Assembly (NCBI GenBank): GCA_002747255.1
Contig: PDUC01000030.1
Coordinates: 1-64,000 of the forward strand
Direction: 5' to 3'
Source: Acidobacteriota bacterium
GTDB taxonomy: Bacteria > Acidobacteriota > Holophagae > Acanthopleuribacterales > Acanthopleuribacteraceae
Length of the DNA stretch: 64,000 bases
Of this stretch, positions 1 to 8,030 are shown one piece after another. The translations under genes were made by a program, and so were the position numbers. The first letter of the stretch is position 1, and each line of letters starts with the position of its first letter. A model generated the notes under the pieces. It had not been told where the DNA came from, did not search any database, and saw only the letters and a list, made by a program, of their open reading frames with translations.

Positions 1-28
1 TTGACATATTTGAAATATAGCATATTAT
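1..28 (+). promoter_or_regulatory. Promoter-like -35/-10 pair at the left edge
   Basis: TTGACA at 1-6 and TATTAT at 23-28, with a 16-base spacer, form a near-consensus sigma70-type promoter reading right. No gene follows on this strand until 2247; the next gene (252-1307) is on the opposite strand. The surrounding sequence is very AT-rich, which makes chance matches more likely. It may be a remnant, or may serve an unrecognised short transcript within 35-250, where I see no ORF or clear hairpin. Confidence 0.3.
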
Positions 29-251
29 ATATACGCTATTCAACAAGAGATAAAAAAAATAACTTAACTTCCACCTAATTTAAGTGAGGAATGTGTGTTG
101 CAAGTTGGTTCTCCAATGAGGAATTCGATTGGGCAGGCACGGAAACGCGTCCCGACAGAAGAGCTCCATGACCCTTGACAACACGTCGTAATAACCAGAA
201 AAAAGTAACTTGTCTCAAGATGACAGTGCAGTTACCAGGAGGTTGTGCTTT

Positions 252-1307
252 TTATTCTTGCTGAGTATTTTCTTTCTCTGCTCGCTTTCTTTTTCCGGTA
301 GTTTGAGCCGTGTTTTTCTCACCTGTGTTCTGTTGAGAAAACGGTGCAAGAGTACCCGCCGGAATTTGTGATAGCTCGATTTTGACGTAATGCAGTATGA
401 CGGGTGCAATGACCATTCCAGGTATACCCATCAACTTTTCTCCAAGAGCTAAACCCAGGAGAGTTAACCACATCGGTGTTTTAATCCTGCCGCCGATGAT
501 TTTGCTGTTCAGGAAGTATTCGAGTTTGTGAATGACGACCAGGAAAATAAGAGAAACGATGGTTAGTTTGACTGAAACGGTGAGCGAGATACCGACGATT
601 AAGGTATTACTCAGAACATTTCCAATGACAGGTAACAGTCCGCATATAAAGGTAAAGAAAACAATGATAAAAGGGTAGGGCACTCCTGCGACAAGCGCGT
701 AAATACCAGTGAGAACAGTGTTAATTGCTGAGATGATGACCTGAGCACCCATGACGACGCGAAAGCTGTCGTAGAAAGTGGAAAAACGACTGGAAATGTG
801 TACTTTCAGTTCTTCCATCAGTGTTTGGCATGTTTTGGGTTTAGGCATCGGGCTGAATGCGTCCCTGATAAAGAGGCTGATAACCATGACCAGAGCGATA
901 ATTATAAAAACAAATTGTTTGGTTGCCACTTTTGCAAAGCTCGCGAAAGAAGCCAACTGTTTGGTTACTGTTTCTACAGAAACGGTTTTCAAGCTTTCTA
1001 TGTCTTTGAAGGGCAGCTCGATGTTTTGTTCCTGTGCGTATCCGACAATTTTTGGAACGGCTTCCTCGACAACTCCGGGAATAACGACAATGGCTCTGTT
1101 GATAACAAACCCGAAACTGTAAAAGATGAGGGTGACCAGGAAAAAGTAGAGAACGATACCAACCCATTTTCGCTCTTTAAACTGAAGATAGGTTAAAGCC
1201 AGGTACGAGAACAGGATAACCAGGAAAACGCCGATGAGCTTTATTGATGCAAATACGATTAGAGTGAGAATAAGGAAAACATACGAGATTTTTTCAGAAA
1301 AAGTCAT
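252..1307 (-). CDS. AI-2E family transporter (multi-spanning permease)
   Basis: A 351-residue inner-membrane protein with about eight hydrophobic segments. It fits the AI-2E/PerM (UPF0118) family, whose members include the TqsA autoinducer exporter and cation/proton antiporters; the substrate here is unknown. Seen directly: two N-terminal helices, an extra-membrane region at about residues 85-130, the loop PVIGNVLS, and the family C-terminal block with SKIIGGRIKTPMWLTLLG followed by GIPGMVIAPVI. The tail after the last helix is short, polar and basic. I start at ATG 1307 (MTFSEKISYVF), because the roughly 59 residues available upstream look non-coding and family members begin just before the first helix. 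The ribosome site is weak. It stands alone; the gene beyond the left edge is not visible. Confidence 0.85.
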   Translation of the reverse strand: MTFSEKISYVFLILTLIVFASIKLIGVFLVILFSYLALTYLQFKERKWVGIVLYFFLVTLIFYSFGFVINRAIVVIPGVVEEAVPKIVGYAQEQNIELPFKDIESLKTVSVETVTKQLASFASFAKVATKQFVFIIIALVMVISLFIRDAFSPMPKPKTCQTLMEELKVHISSRFSTFYDSFRVVMGAQVIISAINTVLTGIYALVAGVPYPFIIVFFTFICGLLPVIGNVLSNTLIVGISLTVSVKLTIVSLIFLVVIHKLEYFLNSKIIGGRIKTPMWLTLLGLALGEKLMGIPGMVIAPVILHYVKIELSQIPAGTLAPFSQQNTGEKNTAQTTGKRKRAEKENTQQE

Positions 1308-1539
1308 GATAATTCCGTGTTTCGAGAGTTTGAAGTGATGTATAAAGAACAGCCGATTTTTTCCCAAAATACAGCATTGATCCGTTCCCGTTTCAAAATA
1401 TGTCTGCCAGGCAGTTCCATTCGAAATGACGCGATCGGTCTGTTTCGGTCTTGCCCGGAACAACTTCCCACGCTGTATTTTCACTCAGAACGCCAATCAT
1501 GTCAATCTCGCCTGTTGGTGTTGATTCTTCCTGTGAGCT

Positions 1540-1560
1540 GAGCCACCTGGACGGTGGCTC
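1540..1560. repeat. Perfect 8-bp inverted repeat
   Basis: GAGCCACC at 1540-1547 and GGTGGCTC at 1553-1560 are separated by five bases (TGGAC). The GC-rich hairpin has no T tract on either side, so it is not a convincing intrinsic terminator. It could be an RNA hairpin or an operator; its function is unknown. Confidence 0.4.
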
Positions 1561-1782
1561 CATCGAAAAGTTAAGCGGCCTCCTTATCTGGCAAACTCGT
1601 ATGTTTTCATTGGCATGGTTATTGTCTGTCAATGAACGCATATTTCAGCTGCACATTCTTGTCTTCCTGAAAGTGAACCAACTTATCCGGAAGACGCGTT
1701 GTGGTTGTATTCCAAACCCTGCATAGACCATAAAATGAACTCCTGAAACAGAATTTTTCATCCTGGTTTAAGATCAGGGTAC

Positions 1783-1796
1783 TTGACATGGATCAA
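1783..1796. promoter_or_regulatory. FNR/CRP-family-like palindrome
   Basis: TTGACATGGATCAA matches the FNR consensus TTGAT-N4-ATCAA at nine of ten defined positions, and the flanking C and G extend the dyad by one base pair. It lies about 450 bases upstream of the RND adaptor start, far for direct control. No FNR-like gene is in the window, so the regulator is inferred only from the motif. Confidence 0.3.
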
Positions 1797-2246
1797 GACA
1801 GGTTCCACTTTTGAGAAAGTCCTCTTTTTAAATTCTAGAAACAAAACGGGAATAGAAAGTCCATTTTTGAATTTTTTAGTGAGTGTCATCAATGGTTTAC
1901 ACAGTGTGTTCAGGAACTGAATGGAGGTTGCGGTGAACTAGACGCCTACACGCTCTCTTGAATCGGGAAAGCGGTTTTCATGTGTTCCAGGAGGCTGTAT
2001 GACAGTCAAACCGGCCAGATAGAATAAGGCAAACAGTGCCGCGAGGAAAAGGACGGTATCAGTAAGGCAGCTAGGTTGCAGTTCCTTTCTTTTCCAAAGC
2101 AATGACAGATGCTATGATACGCTTTCATAATGAGATCTGGGGGCACTCAGTTCCTGACGATAACATGGACGCGTTCAAGATAGTCCTGTATTTATCTAAC
2201 ATATTGATTAAAATGGCTTAAACTCGGGACAACAGGAGCATTGATC

Positions 2247-3383
2247 ATGAAATGGAAAACCATCATACTGGTTCTTTTTATTGTGTTTTTTGGCTTTTTT
2301 GTGATGAATTACCTTGCTGGGATGAAAGAGGCTCCTAAAAAGAAGGCCGCTGGCAGCATGAAACGCCTTGTTCGGGTAATGGAGATCGAGACTCGAACAT
2401 TGGAGCCTGAACTGGTTGTGCATGGTATGGTTCGCTCTACCGAGTCCATCGATGTGATTACAGAGGTTTCAGGAACGACTGCGGAGTGCGATATTCGTAT
2501 TCTGCCAGGCTCCAAGTTCTCAAAAGGCGATTGTCTGCTGGTTATTGACGAGCGTCAGGCGTATTTCCGCATGCAAACACTAAAAAGTGATTATCTGAAC
2601 GCGCTGGCCACTTTACTGCCTGAAATTAAATTTGAATTTCCAGAGGTTTATCCCGAATGGCTCAGCTACTTTGAACGCTGCCACAGTGAGAAGGTTTTAC
2701 CTGACATGCCTGAAACCGATCAGACAAAAATCAAATTACTTTTAAGTCGGTTTGGTGTATCCAAGCTTTTTTATCAAATAAAAAACCAGGAGGTTGACCT
2801 CGAGAAGCACGTCATCACCGTTCCCTTTGACGGCGTGATCCTGGAATCGTATTTATCTCCGGGAGCGGCTGTACGAGCCGGGACGAAGGTTGCCAGGATT
2901 ATCGATATGTCCCGCATTGAGTGTGAACTCGATATTCCCTCGGATCAATTGGAGTTCATCAACAGGGAAGGCAAAATACGGGTTTCATCGAACACACTCG
3001 ATCAGCCTTTTGAGGCCACATTCCTGCGTGTGGGAGGAGAGATTAACCCCAAAACACGAACCTTGGCTGTCTTTGTCAAGCCCGTTTCAAGGATCGATGG
3101 GAACCTGCTTGAAGGCGCGTTTCTCTCTGCCACACTGCAATTCAGGCCCATTGCGAACGCGGTTGAAATACCGATTCGCCTTTTGAGAAGCTCGGATAGC
3201 GTCTACGTGGTGGAAGACGGGATTCTGGTTGAACGGTCGGTGCATGTTGCCCAGAAAACAGCCAGCCAGGCAATTATTGACAGCGGTTTGAAAGACGGCG
3301 ACCTGTTGGTGGTCGATCTTTTGCAGGGTGTTGCTCCTGGCAGTTCCGTCAATACCCAAATACAAAAATCCGAGGCTCGATGA
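2247..3383 (+). CDS. RND efflux periplasmic adaptor (membrane fusion protein)
   Basis: A 378-residue HlyD/AcrA-type adaptor that would bridge the inner-membrane pump and the outer-membrane channel encoded next. An N-terminal membrane anchor (about residues 4-24) precedes a barrel-sandwich half (SIDVITEVSGTT, GSKFSKGDCLLVI). A helical insert of about 80 residues follows, then the second barrel-sandwich half (VPFDGVILESYLSPGAAVRAG), a beta-barrel and a membrane-proximal domain. The insert is acidic, rich in aromatic residues and lacks the long heptad-repeat hairpin of AcrA. ATG 2247 is chosen over TTG 2241 because AGGAG at 2234-2238 sits eight bases upstream. There is no lipobox, so anchoring is by the N-terminal helix. 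The stop overlaps the pump start (ATGA), implying translational coupling. Substrate unknown. Confidence 0.85.
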   Translation: MKWKTIILVLFIVFFGFFVMNYLAGMKEAPKKKAAGSMKRLVRVMEIETRTLEPELVVHGMVRSTESIDVITEVSGTTAECDIRILPGSKFSKGDCLLVIDERQAYFRMQTLKSDYLNALATLLPEIKFEFPEVYPEWLSYFERCHSEKVLPDMPETDQTKIKLLLSRFGVSKLFYQIKNQEVDLEKHVITVPFDGVILESYLSPGAAVRAGTKVARIIDMSRIECELDIPSDQLEFINREGKIRVSSNTLDQPFEATFLRVGGEINPKTRTLAVFVKPVSRIDGNLLEGAFLSATLQFRPIANAVEIPIRLLRSSDSVYVVEDGILVERSVHVAQKTASQAIIDSGLKDGDLLVVDLLQGVAPGSSVNTQIQKSEAR

Positions 3384-6300
3384 TGAAAACAATGGTTCGC
3401 TTCTTTGTACGCTACCCCATTTGGGCCAACACGATTATGTGTGCTATTTTGGGCTTTGGTGTGCTTTCTTTTTTTAAGATGACCTACTCGTTCTTTCCTG
3501 AGATGAAGCCGAGCATGATCTATGTCATGGTGCCGTTTCCCGGTGCGTCACCCACCGAAGTGGAAGAGGGAATCGTCCTGAAAATAGAGGAGAACCTGGA
3601 GGGTATTGAAGGCATCGAGCGGATTACTTCGCTTTCCAGGGAAAATGTGGGTCAGGTATCCATCGAGGTGCTATCGGATGCCGATCTCTATCGGGTACTG
3701 GCAGATGTAAAGAATGCGGTTGACCAGATCAGCAGTTTTCCCGTCGATGCGGAGAAAGCCATTATTTACGAGCAGAAAGTGCTCACTCGAGTGATGTCGG
3801 TGGTCCTGTACGGCAATACAAGTCTTTTTGATCTCAAGAAAATAGCAGAATCCTTCAGGGACGACCTGTTGGGAAGCGAACACATTTCTCAGGTGACGTT
3901 TGGTGGGCTGCCCGCTATCGAGTTCAGTGTGGAGCTGAGTGAGGAGAAGCTCAGACGATACGGACTCACTTTTTCTGAAGTCGCGCAGGCCATCAGGGAA
4001 TGGAATCTCAATATAAGTGGTGGGAAAATTGAGACAGACCGGGAAGAGCTGCTTATTCGCAGCTATCAGAGGTCTTATGATGCGGAAAGCTTGAGAACGA
4101 TTCCTGTGCGGGCTGGTGACAACGGGCAAGTGATCTTTATTGGCGATATTGCAGAGGTTGAGGAGAAGTGGGAAGACAGGCCTGATCGTGTTTACTACAA
4201 CGGGCAGAACGCTGTGGTGCTGTCGGTGGATAAAACTCGGACCGAAGACATTCTCAAATCGGCTGATGCGATTGTGGAACAGATTGAGAAGTTCAACGAT
4301 GAACACGAGATGATTAAGGCTGTTAAAATCGATGACCGAACCATTAGTTTACGGGCGCGAATCCAGCTTCTCGCTAAAAACGGTTTAATTGGTTTGGCAC
4401 TGGTGCTATTGATATTGGGCTTTTTCCTCAACCTTCGATTGGCCGGTTGGGTTTCTCTTGGCATTCCCATTTCATTTACCGGTCTTTTCATTGTCAGTTA
4501 CCTGGCCGGTACAACCATTAATGTCATCTCCTGTTTTGGGATGATTGTGGTGATAGGTATCCTGGTTGACGATGGTATTGTTGTGGGTGAGAATATTTTT
4601 TCTCACTATGAAAAGGGTGCTTCCGCACTTCAGGCAGCCATAGTCGGTACCAGGGAAATGATACCGCCTGTGTTTACGTCGGTGGCAACAACGGTCATTG
4701 CCTTCTTGCCCTTTTTCTTTCTCGATGGCTTTTTAGGCAAATTTATTTGGAATGTGGCTTTTGTCGTTATTATGTCGCTGGTATTTTCTCTGGTTGAGGC
4801 TTTTGTCATTTTACCGGCGCATCTCGCCCACTCCAAGAGCTTGAGTACTCGGCACAAGGTCAGCAAGATCAGGACTTTAATTGAAAATGCTTTTCAGGGT
4901 TTTATTCACAAAGCCTATGCGCCCGTGTTGAAGTTAGCCTTGCAGCATAAATGGGTTACCCTGGTTTTCCCCGTTTTCTTTCTCTTCATGACGGTCGGCC
5001 TGCTGAAGGGGCGGGTGATTGGTGTGACTTTTTTCCCTTTCATCGATGGTGACACCATGCCTGTCAATATCGCACTGGAACCGGGAACACAGGAGAAGCA
5101 GACCTTGAACGTGCTTCGCAAAATTGAGGATGAAGCATGGAAGATCAATGAACAGCTCAAAAAGGAGAGACCCGATGGGCTGGATGTCATTCAGGGGATT
5201 AAAACGGAAATTGGCCGTAACAATAAAGGGAATTCGGGCAGCCATGCCGGATCGGTTACCCTTCAGCTTTTACCCGGTGAAATTCGCCAGCTGGCCAGTT
5301 TTGAAATTGCCAACAGGCTGCGAAAAAATGTCGGTATTATCCCGGAAGCGGTTAACACGTCCTTTGGACGACAAGGTGTTTTTGGGAAACCGGTCAGCAT
5401 CAGTTTGTTGGGAGACCGCGAAGAACCGCTGAAACGAGCAAAAGAGGAGCTTATGGAAGCTCTTTCCGGTATGGAACAGTTGAAAGACACAACAGACAGC
5501 AGTCTCAGTGGCCGCAGAGAAATCGATATTCGTTTGAAACCACTGGCTAAAAGTATGGGACTGACCTTGCGAGACGTTATGAAGCAGGTGAAGGATGGCT
5601 TTTTCGGAAGACAGGCGCAGAGAATTCAAAGAGGCAGAGATGAAATACGAATCTGGGTTCGTTATCGGGATGAAGACCGCGTTTCAATGGGTCAGCTGGA
5701 AAAAATGCGTATTCGGACCGCTCGTGGTGAATTTCCGTTCAACCAGTTGGCGACCTACCGCGTGAAGCAGGGTGTTTCCAATATTCGTCATCTCAATAAA
5801 AAGAAAGAATTAAAAGTGGAATCGGAACTAAAGGATGTGGAGGCATCGGTTCCCTTGATTCTGGAAGAAATTGAAACGACCATTCTTCCTGATATCCTGG
5901 CCAAGTATCCCAGCGTTCGGGTTCTCTTTGAAGGACAGTCGCGTCAACAGAGAAAAGAGGCCAGATCCATGAAGGCCAGCTTCCCATTGGCGTTTATTTC
6001 CATGTTCATTCTGGTGGTACTCGTGTTCCGGTCACCCACACAGGCCTTTTTGGTGTTTTCCCTCATCCCCCTGGCTATCATGGGCGCCATCTGGGGTCAT
6101 GGAATTCAGGGCATTAAACTGAATTTACTGTCCATATACGGCGTTATTGCTTTAACGGGTATTGTGGTTAACGACAGTATTGTTCTTGTGGATCAAATCA
6201 ACCGAAATTTGAGGCAGGGAATGAAACTCTTTGAAAGTGTACTCGAAGCCAGTATCAGCCGATTCCGTCCGATTTTATTGACTACTTTAACCACTGTTTT

Positions 6301-6553
6301 CGGTTTGGCTCCCCTTATGCTTGAAACGAGTCGTCAAGCTCAGTTTCTGATTCCCATGGCAACTTCGGTTGCTTACGGTCTTCTCTTTGGAACCTTCATC
6401 CTGCTTTTTATTCTTCCATGTGGTTTTCTCGCTATTAATCGCGTCAAGGTGTTCCTGAATACACCTCTCAGAGGAAAAGGGCCCGCTCCCGAAAGCCTTG
6501 AACCGGCCGTGATTGAAATGAAATCCGATCGTCTTTTTAAAGACATGGAATGA
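3380..6553 (+). CDS. RND efflux transporter permease (AcrB/MdtB superfamily)
   Basis: A 1057-residue inner-membrane pump of usual length for the hydrophobe/amphiphile RND class, with twelve expected helices and two large periplasmic loops. The proton-relay aspartates on helix 4 are visible in GILVDDGIVVGENIF, and helix 10 carries the matching GIVVNDSIVLVDQINR. The pattern FPEMKPSMIYVMVPFPGASP near the N-terminus is also typical. It overlaps the adaptor by four bases and is followed after 82 bases by a TolC-family gene, so all parts of a tripartite pump are together. The AcrB-type sequence suggests organic substrates rather than metals, but no adjacent regulator helps to say which. The CzcA/CusA metal-binding pattern was not recognised. 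Confidence 0.93.
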   Translation: MMKTMVRFFVRYPIWANTIMCAILGFGVLSFFKMTYSFFPEMKPSMIYVMVPFPGASPTEVEEGIVLKIEENLEGIEGIERITSLSRENVGQVSIEVLSDADLYRVLADVKNAVDQISSFPVDAEKAIIYEQKVLTRVMSVVLYGNTSLFDLKKIAESFRDDLLGSEHISQVTFGGLPAIEFSVELSEEKLRRYGLTFSEVAQAIREWNLNISGGKIETDREELLIRSYQRSYDAESLRTIPVRAGDNGQVIFIGDIAEVEEKWEDRPDRVYYNGQNAVVLSVDKTRTEDILKSADAIVEQIEKFNDEHEMIKAVKIDDRTISLRARIQLLAKNGLIGLALVLLILGFFLNLRLAGWVSLGIPISFTGLFIVSYLAGTTINVISCFGMIVVIGILVDDGIVVGENIFSHYEKGASALQAAIVGTREMIPPVFTSVATTVIAFLPFFFLDGFLGKFIWNVAFVVIMSLVFSLVEAFVILPAHLAHSKSLSTRHKVSKIRTLIENAFQGFIHKAYAPVLKLALQHKWVTLVFPVFFLFMTVGLLKGRVIGVTFFPFIDGDTMPVNIALEPGTQEKQTLNVLRKIEDEAWKINEQLKKERPDGLDVIQGIKTEIGRNNKGNSGSHAGSVTLQLLPGEIRQLASFEIANRLRKNVGIIPEAVNTSFGRQGVFGKPVSISLLGDREEPLKRAKEELMEALSGMEQLKDTTDSSLSGRREIDIRLKPLAKSMGLTLRDVMKQVKDGFFGRQAQRIQRGRDEIRIWVRYRDEDRVSMGQLEKMRIRTARGEFPFNQLATYRVKQGVSNIRHLNKKKELKVESELKDVEASVPLILEEIETTILPDILAKYPSVRVLFEGQSRQQRKEARSMKASFPLAFISMFILVVLVFRSPTQAFLVFSLIPLAIMGAIWGHGIQGIKLNLLSIYGVIALTGIVVNDSIVLVDQINRNLRQGMKLFESVLEASISRFRPILLTTLTTVFGLAPLMLETSRQAQFLIPMATSVAYGLLFGTFILLFILPCGFLAINRVKVFLNTPLRGKGPAPESLEPAVIEMKSDRLFKDME

Positions 6554-6635
6554 AACAAGGCACTTCTATTTTTTCCAGCAATGAGATCGCCTAAAATGCT
6601 TTCAACCCCAACAAGACTTACCTCAGAGGATCACC

Positions 6636-7949
6636 ATGTTAATTGTATTTGCCACACTCACTCTCTTACAAATTGAGCATCCCGTTCAAGAGAGGACGTT
6701 GACGCTCGAAAAAGCGATAAGCCTGGCTCTTGAGCGGAATCCCGCTATTCACATTCAAACCCGGCAGGTAGAACGTGCGGATATCGAAAAGAAACTGGGT
6801 GACGGTTTGCGGTTGCCAACATTGAGTTCCAGTGCCTCGAGCTTATTTCGATCTTCGGATGGGCGGCTCTCACAAGGTGCGGGACATGCTGAAGCATGGG
6901 GAAACACCTTAGCGCTGGACTTGTCCTGGGCACTCTTTACCGGCTATGAGCATACCTCGCAAAAACAGATTTTTGAGTTGTCTCACCGTTTGCAAAGCGA
7001 GGTCTTGGTTACAGAGGTAGAAAACCTCATCTATCAGGTCAGTGCCGCTTTCTTTGATATCGTTAAACAAAAAAACATGCTCGGTGTTTCAGAGGAAAAT
7101 CTGGAGGTCAGCCGTGAACGATTACAGAAAGCTCGTTTAAGACAGGAATTGGGTCAGAGTTCCAACACCGAGCTGTTGGACGCGGAAGTGGCTTTTCAAA
7201 ACGATGAAGCTGTCACGGCGGGTCGCATTGAAGCTTTGGAAAACAGTTACAGCACGCTCAAGGCACTGCTGTTTCTTGAACCTGAAGAACAGCTTCGTGT
7301 TATGGGAACCATTCCCGTTTTTGAGGATTTACCTGATCTGGGTGTGTTACTGACAGAGATGGAATCACGGCATCCCCAATTGAACCAACTGGATCTGAAT
7401 CGACAAATGGCTGCGGAGGCTACGAAAATAGCGAAATCGGGTTATTATCCCCGTTTGTCTTTGAATTCGGGGTTGTCTTACAATTTAAATAACAACGATT
7501 TCCGTGGTTTAAGTGGCGACACGCACTATCGACTCGGTTCTGTCGGACTGGTAATGAGTTATTCGTTGTTTGACGGCCATCGCAGAAAAGTCAATCTGGC
7601 AACAGCGAAAATCAATGAGAGTCAGGTTCAGACACGTTACAGTCAAGCACTCAACCAATTGAAGTTGAACGTTTCCAATTTGTACAAGCAACTGAAGTTA
7701 CAAAAAAATCGTCTGAATTTACAAGTGCAGATAGAGCAGAGAACCAGGCAGTACTTGACCCTTCAAAAGGAGCGTTTCCAGATGGGAACGATTGATTCAC
7801 TGACCTTTCGCGATGCCCAATTGCGCTTGTCGAGAGCAAGTCAGGCCTTAATTGCGATCAAACACCAACACGCGCTGACCTATCTCAATTTGATGAAGAG
7901 TTCAGGCCGGCTGCGAGCCTGGAATGAAAATCAACAATTGTTGAAATGA
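6636..7949 (+). CDS. TolC-family outer-membrane efflux channel
   Basis: A 437-residue outer-membrane factor completing the pump encoded upstream. A short hydrophobic N-terminus is followed by LTLEKAISLALERNPAI, the usual opening of the OEP/TolC fold. Two repeats of long amphipathic helices follow, with strands such as YYPRLSLNSGLSYNL and LGSVGLVMSYSLFDG. Heptad-rich segments (LEVSRERLQKARLRQELGQ, then LQKERFQMGTIDSLTFRDAQ) are typical of the periplasmic tunnel. ATG 6636 has AGAGGA five bases upstream. The predicted leader is short and poorly resolved, so export is inferred from the family. No terminator is obvious after the stop, but a separate promoter serves the next gene. Confidence 0.9.
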   Translation: MLIVFATLTLLQIEHPVQERTLTLEKAISLALERNPAIHIQTRQVERADIEKKLGDGLRLPTLSSSASSLFRSSDGRLSQGAGHAEAWGNTLALDLSWALFTGYEHTSQKQIFELSHRLQSEVLVTEVENLIYQVSAAFFDIVKQKNMLGVSEENLEVSRERLQKARLRQELGQSSNTELLDAEVAFQNDEAVTAGRIEALENSYSTLKALLFLEPEEQLRVMGTIPVFEDLPDLGVLLTEMESRHPQLNQLDLNRQMAAEATKIAKSGYYPRLSLNSGLSYNLNNNDFRGLSGDTHYRLGSVGLVMSYSLFDGHRRKVNLATAKINESQVQTRYSQALNQLKLNVSNLYKQLKLQKNRLNLQVQIEQRTRQYLTLQKERFQMGTIDSLTFRDAQLRLSRASQALIAIKHQHALTYLNLMKSSGRLRAWNENQQLLK

Positions 7950-7962
7950 GGCGAACCGCACT

Positions 7963-7990
7963 TTGAGGTTGTCGTTAATTTTGCTAGAAT
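7963..7990 (+). promoter_or_regulatory. Probable promoter of the M14 carboxypeptidase gene
   Basis: TTGAGG at 7963-7968 and TAGAAT at 7985-7990 are 16 bases apart, and the -10 is preceded by TG (TGCTAGAAT, 7982-7990), an extended -10. Transcription would begin near 7997. That excludes the upstream ATG at 7989 and supports translation from 8031. Confidence 0.5.
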
Positions 7991-8030
7991 GAACCGGTAT
8001 GGTAGAAAACACAAAAGGAACGGGAAACGC

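Larger units (their letters stand above)
1308..2246. other. Gene-free stretch of about 940 bases
   Basis: This gap lies between the divergently transcribed AI-2E permease and the RND operon. Short ORFs inside it (for example 1393-1641 on the minus strand) lack a ribosome site and resemble nothing. It contains a perfect 8-bp inverted repeat at 1540-1560 and an FNR/CRP-like palindrome at 1783-1796, listed separately. No RNA gene was recognised. Confidence 0.6.

Noticed and set aside
1393-1641. 82-codon minus-strand ORF upstream of the AI-2E permease
   Set aside because: No ribosome site or family resemblance; it overlaps the likely promoter area of the permease.
7989-8030. Upstream ATG of the M14 gene (adds 14 basic residues)
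   Set aside because: It overlaps the -10 box (7985-7990); the signal peptide and ribosome site support 8031.
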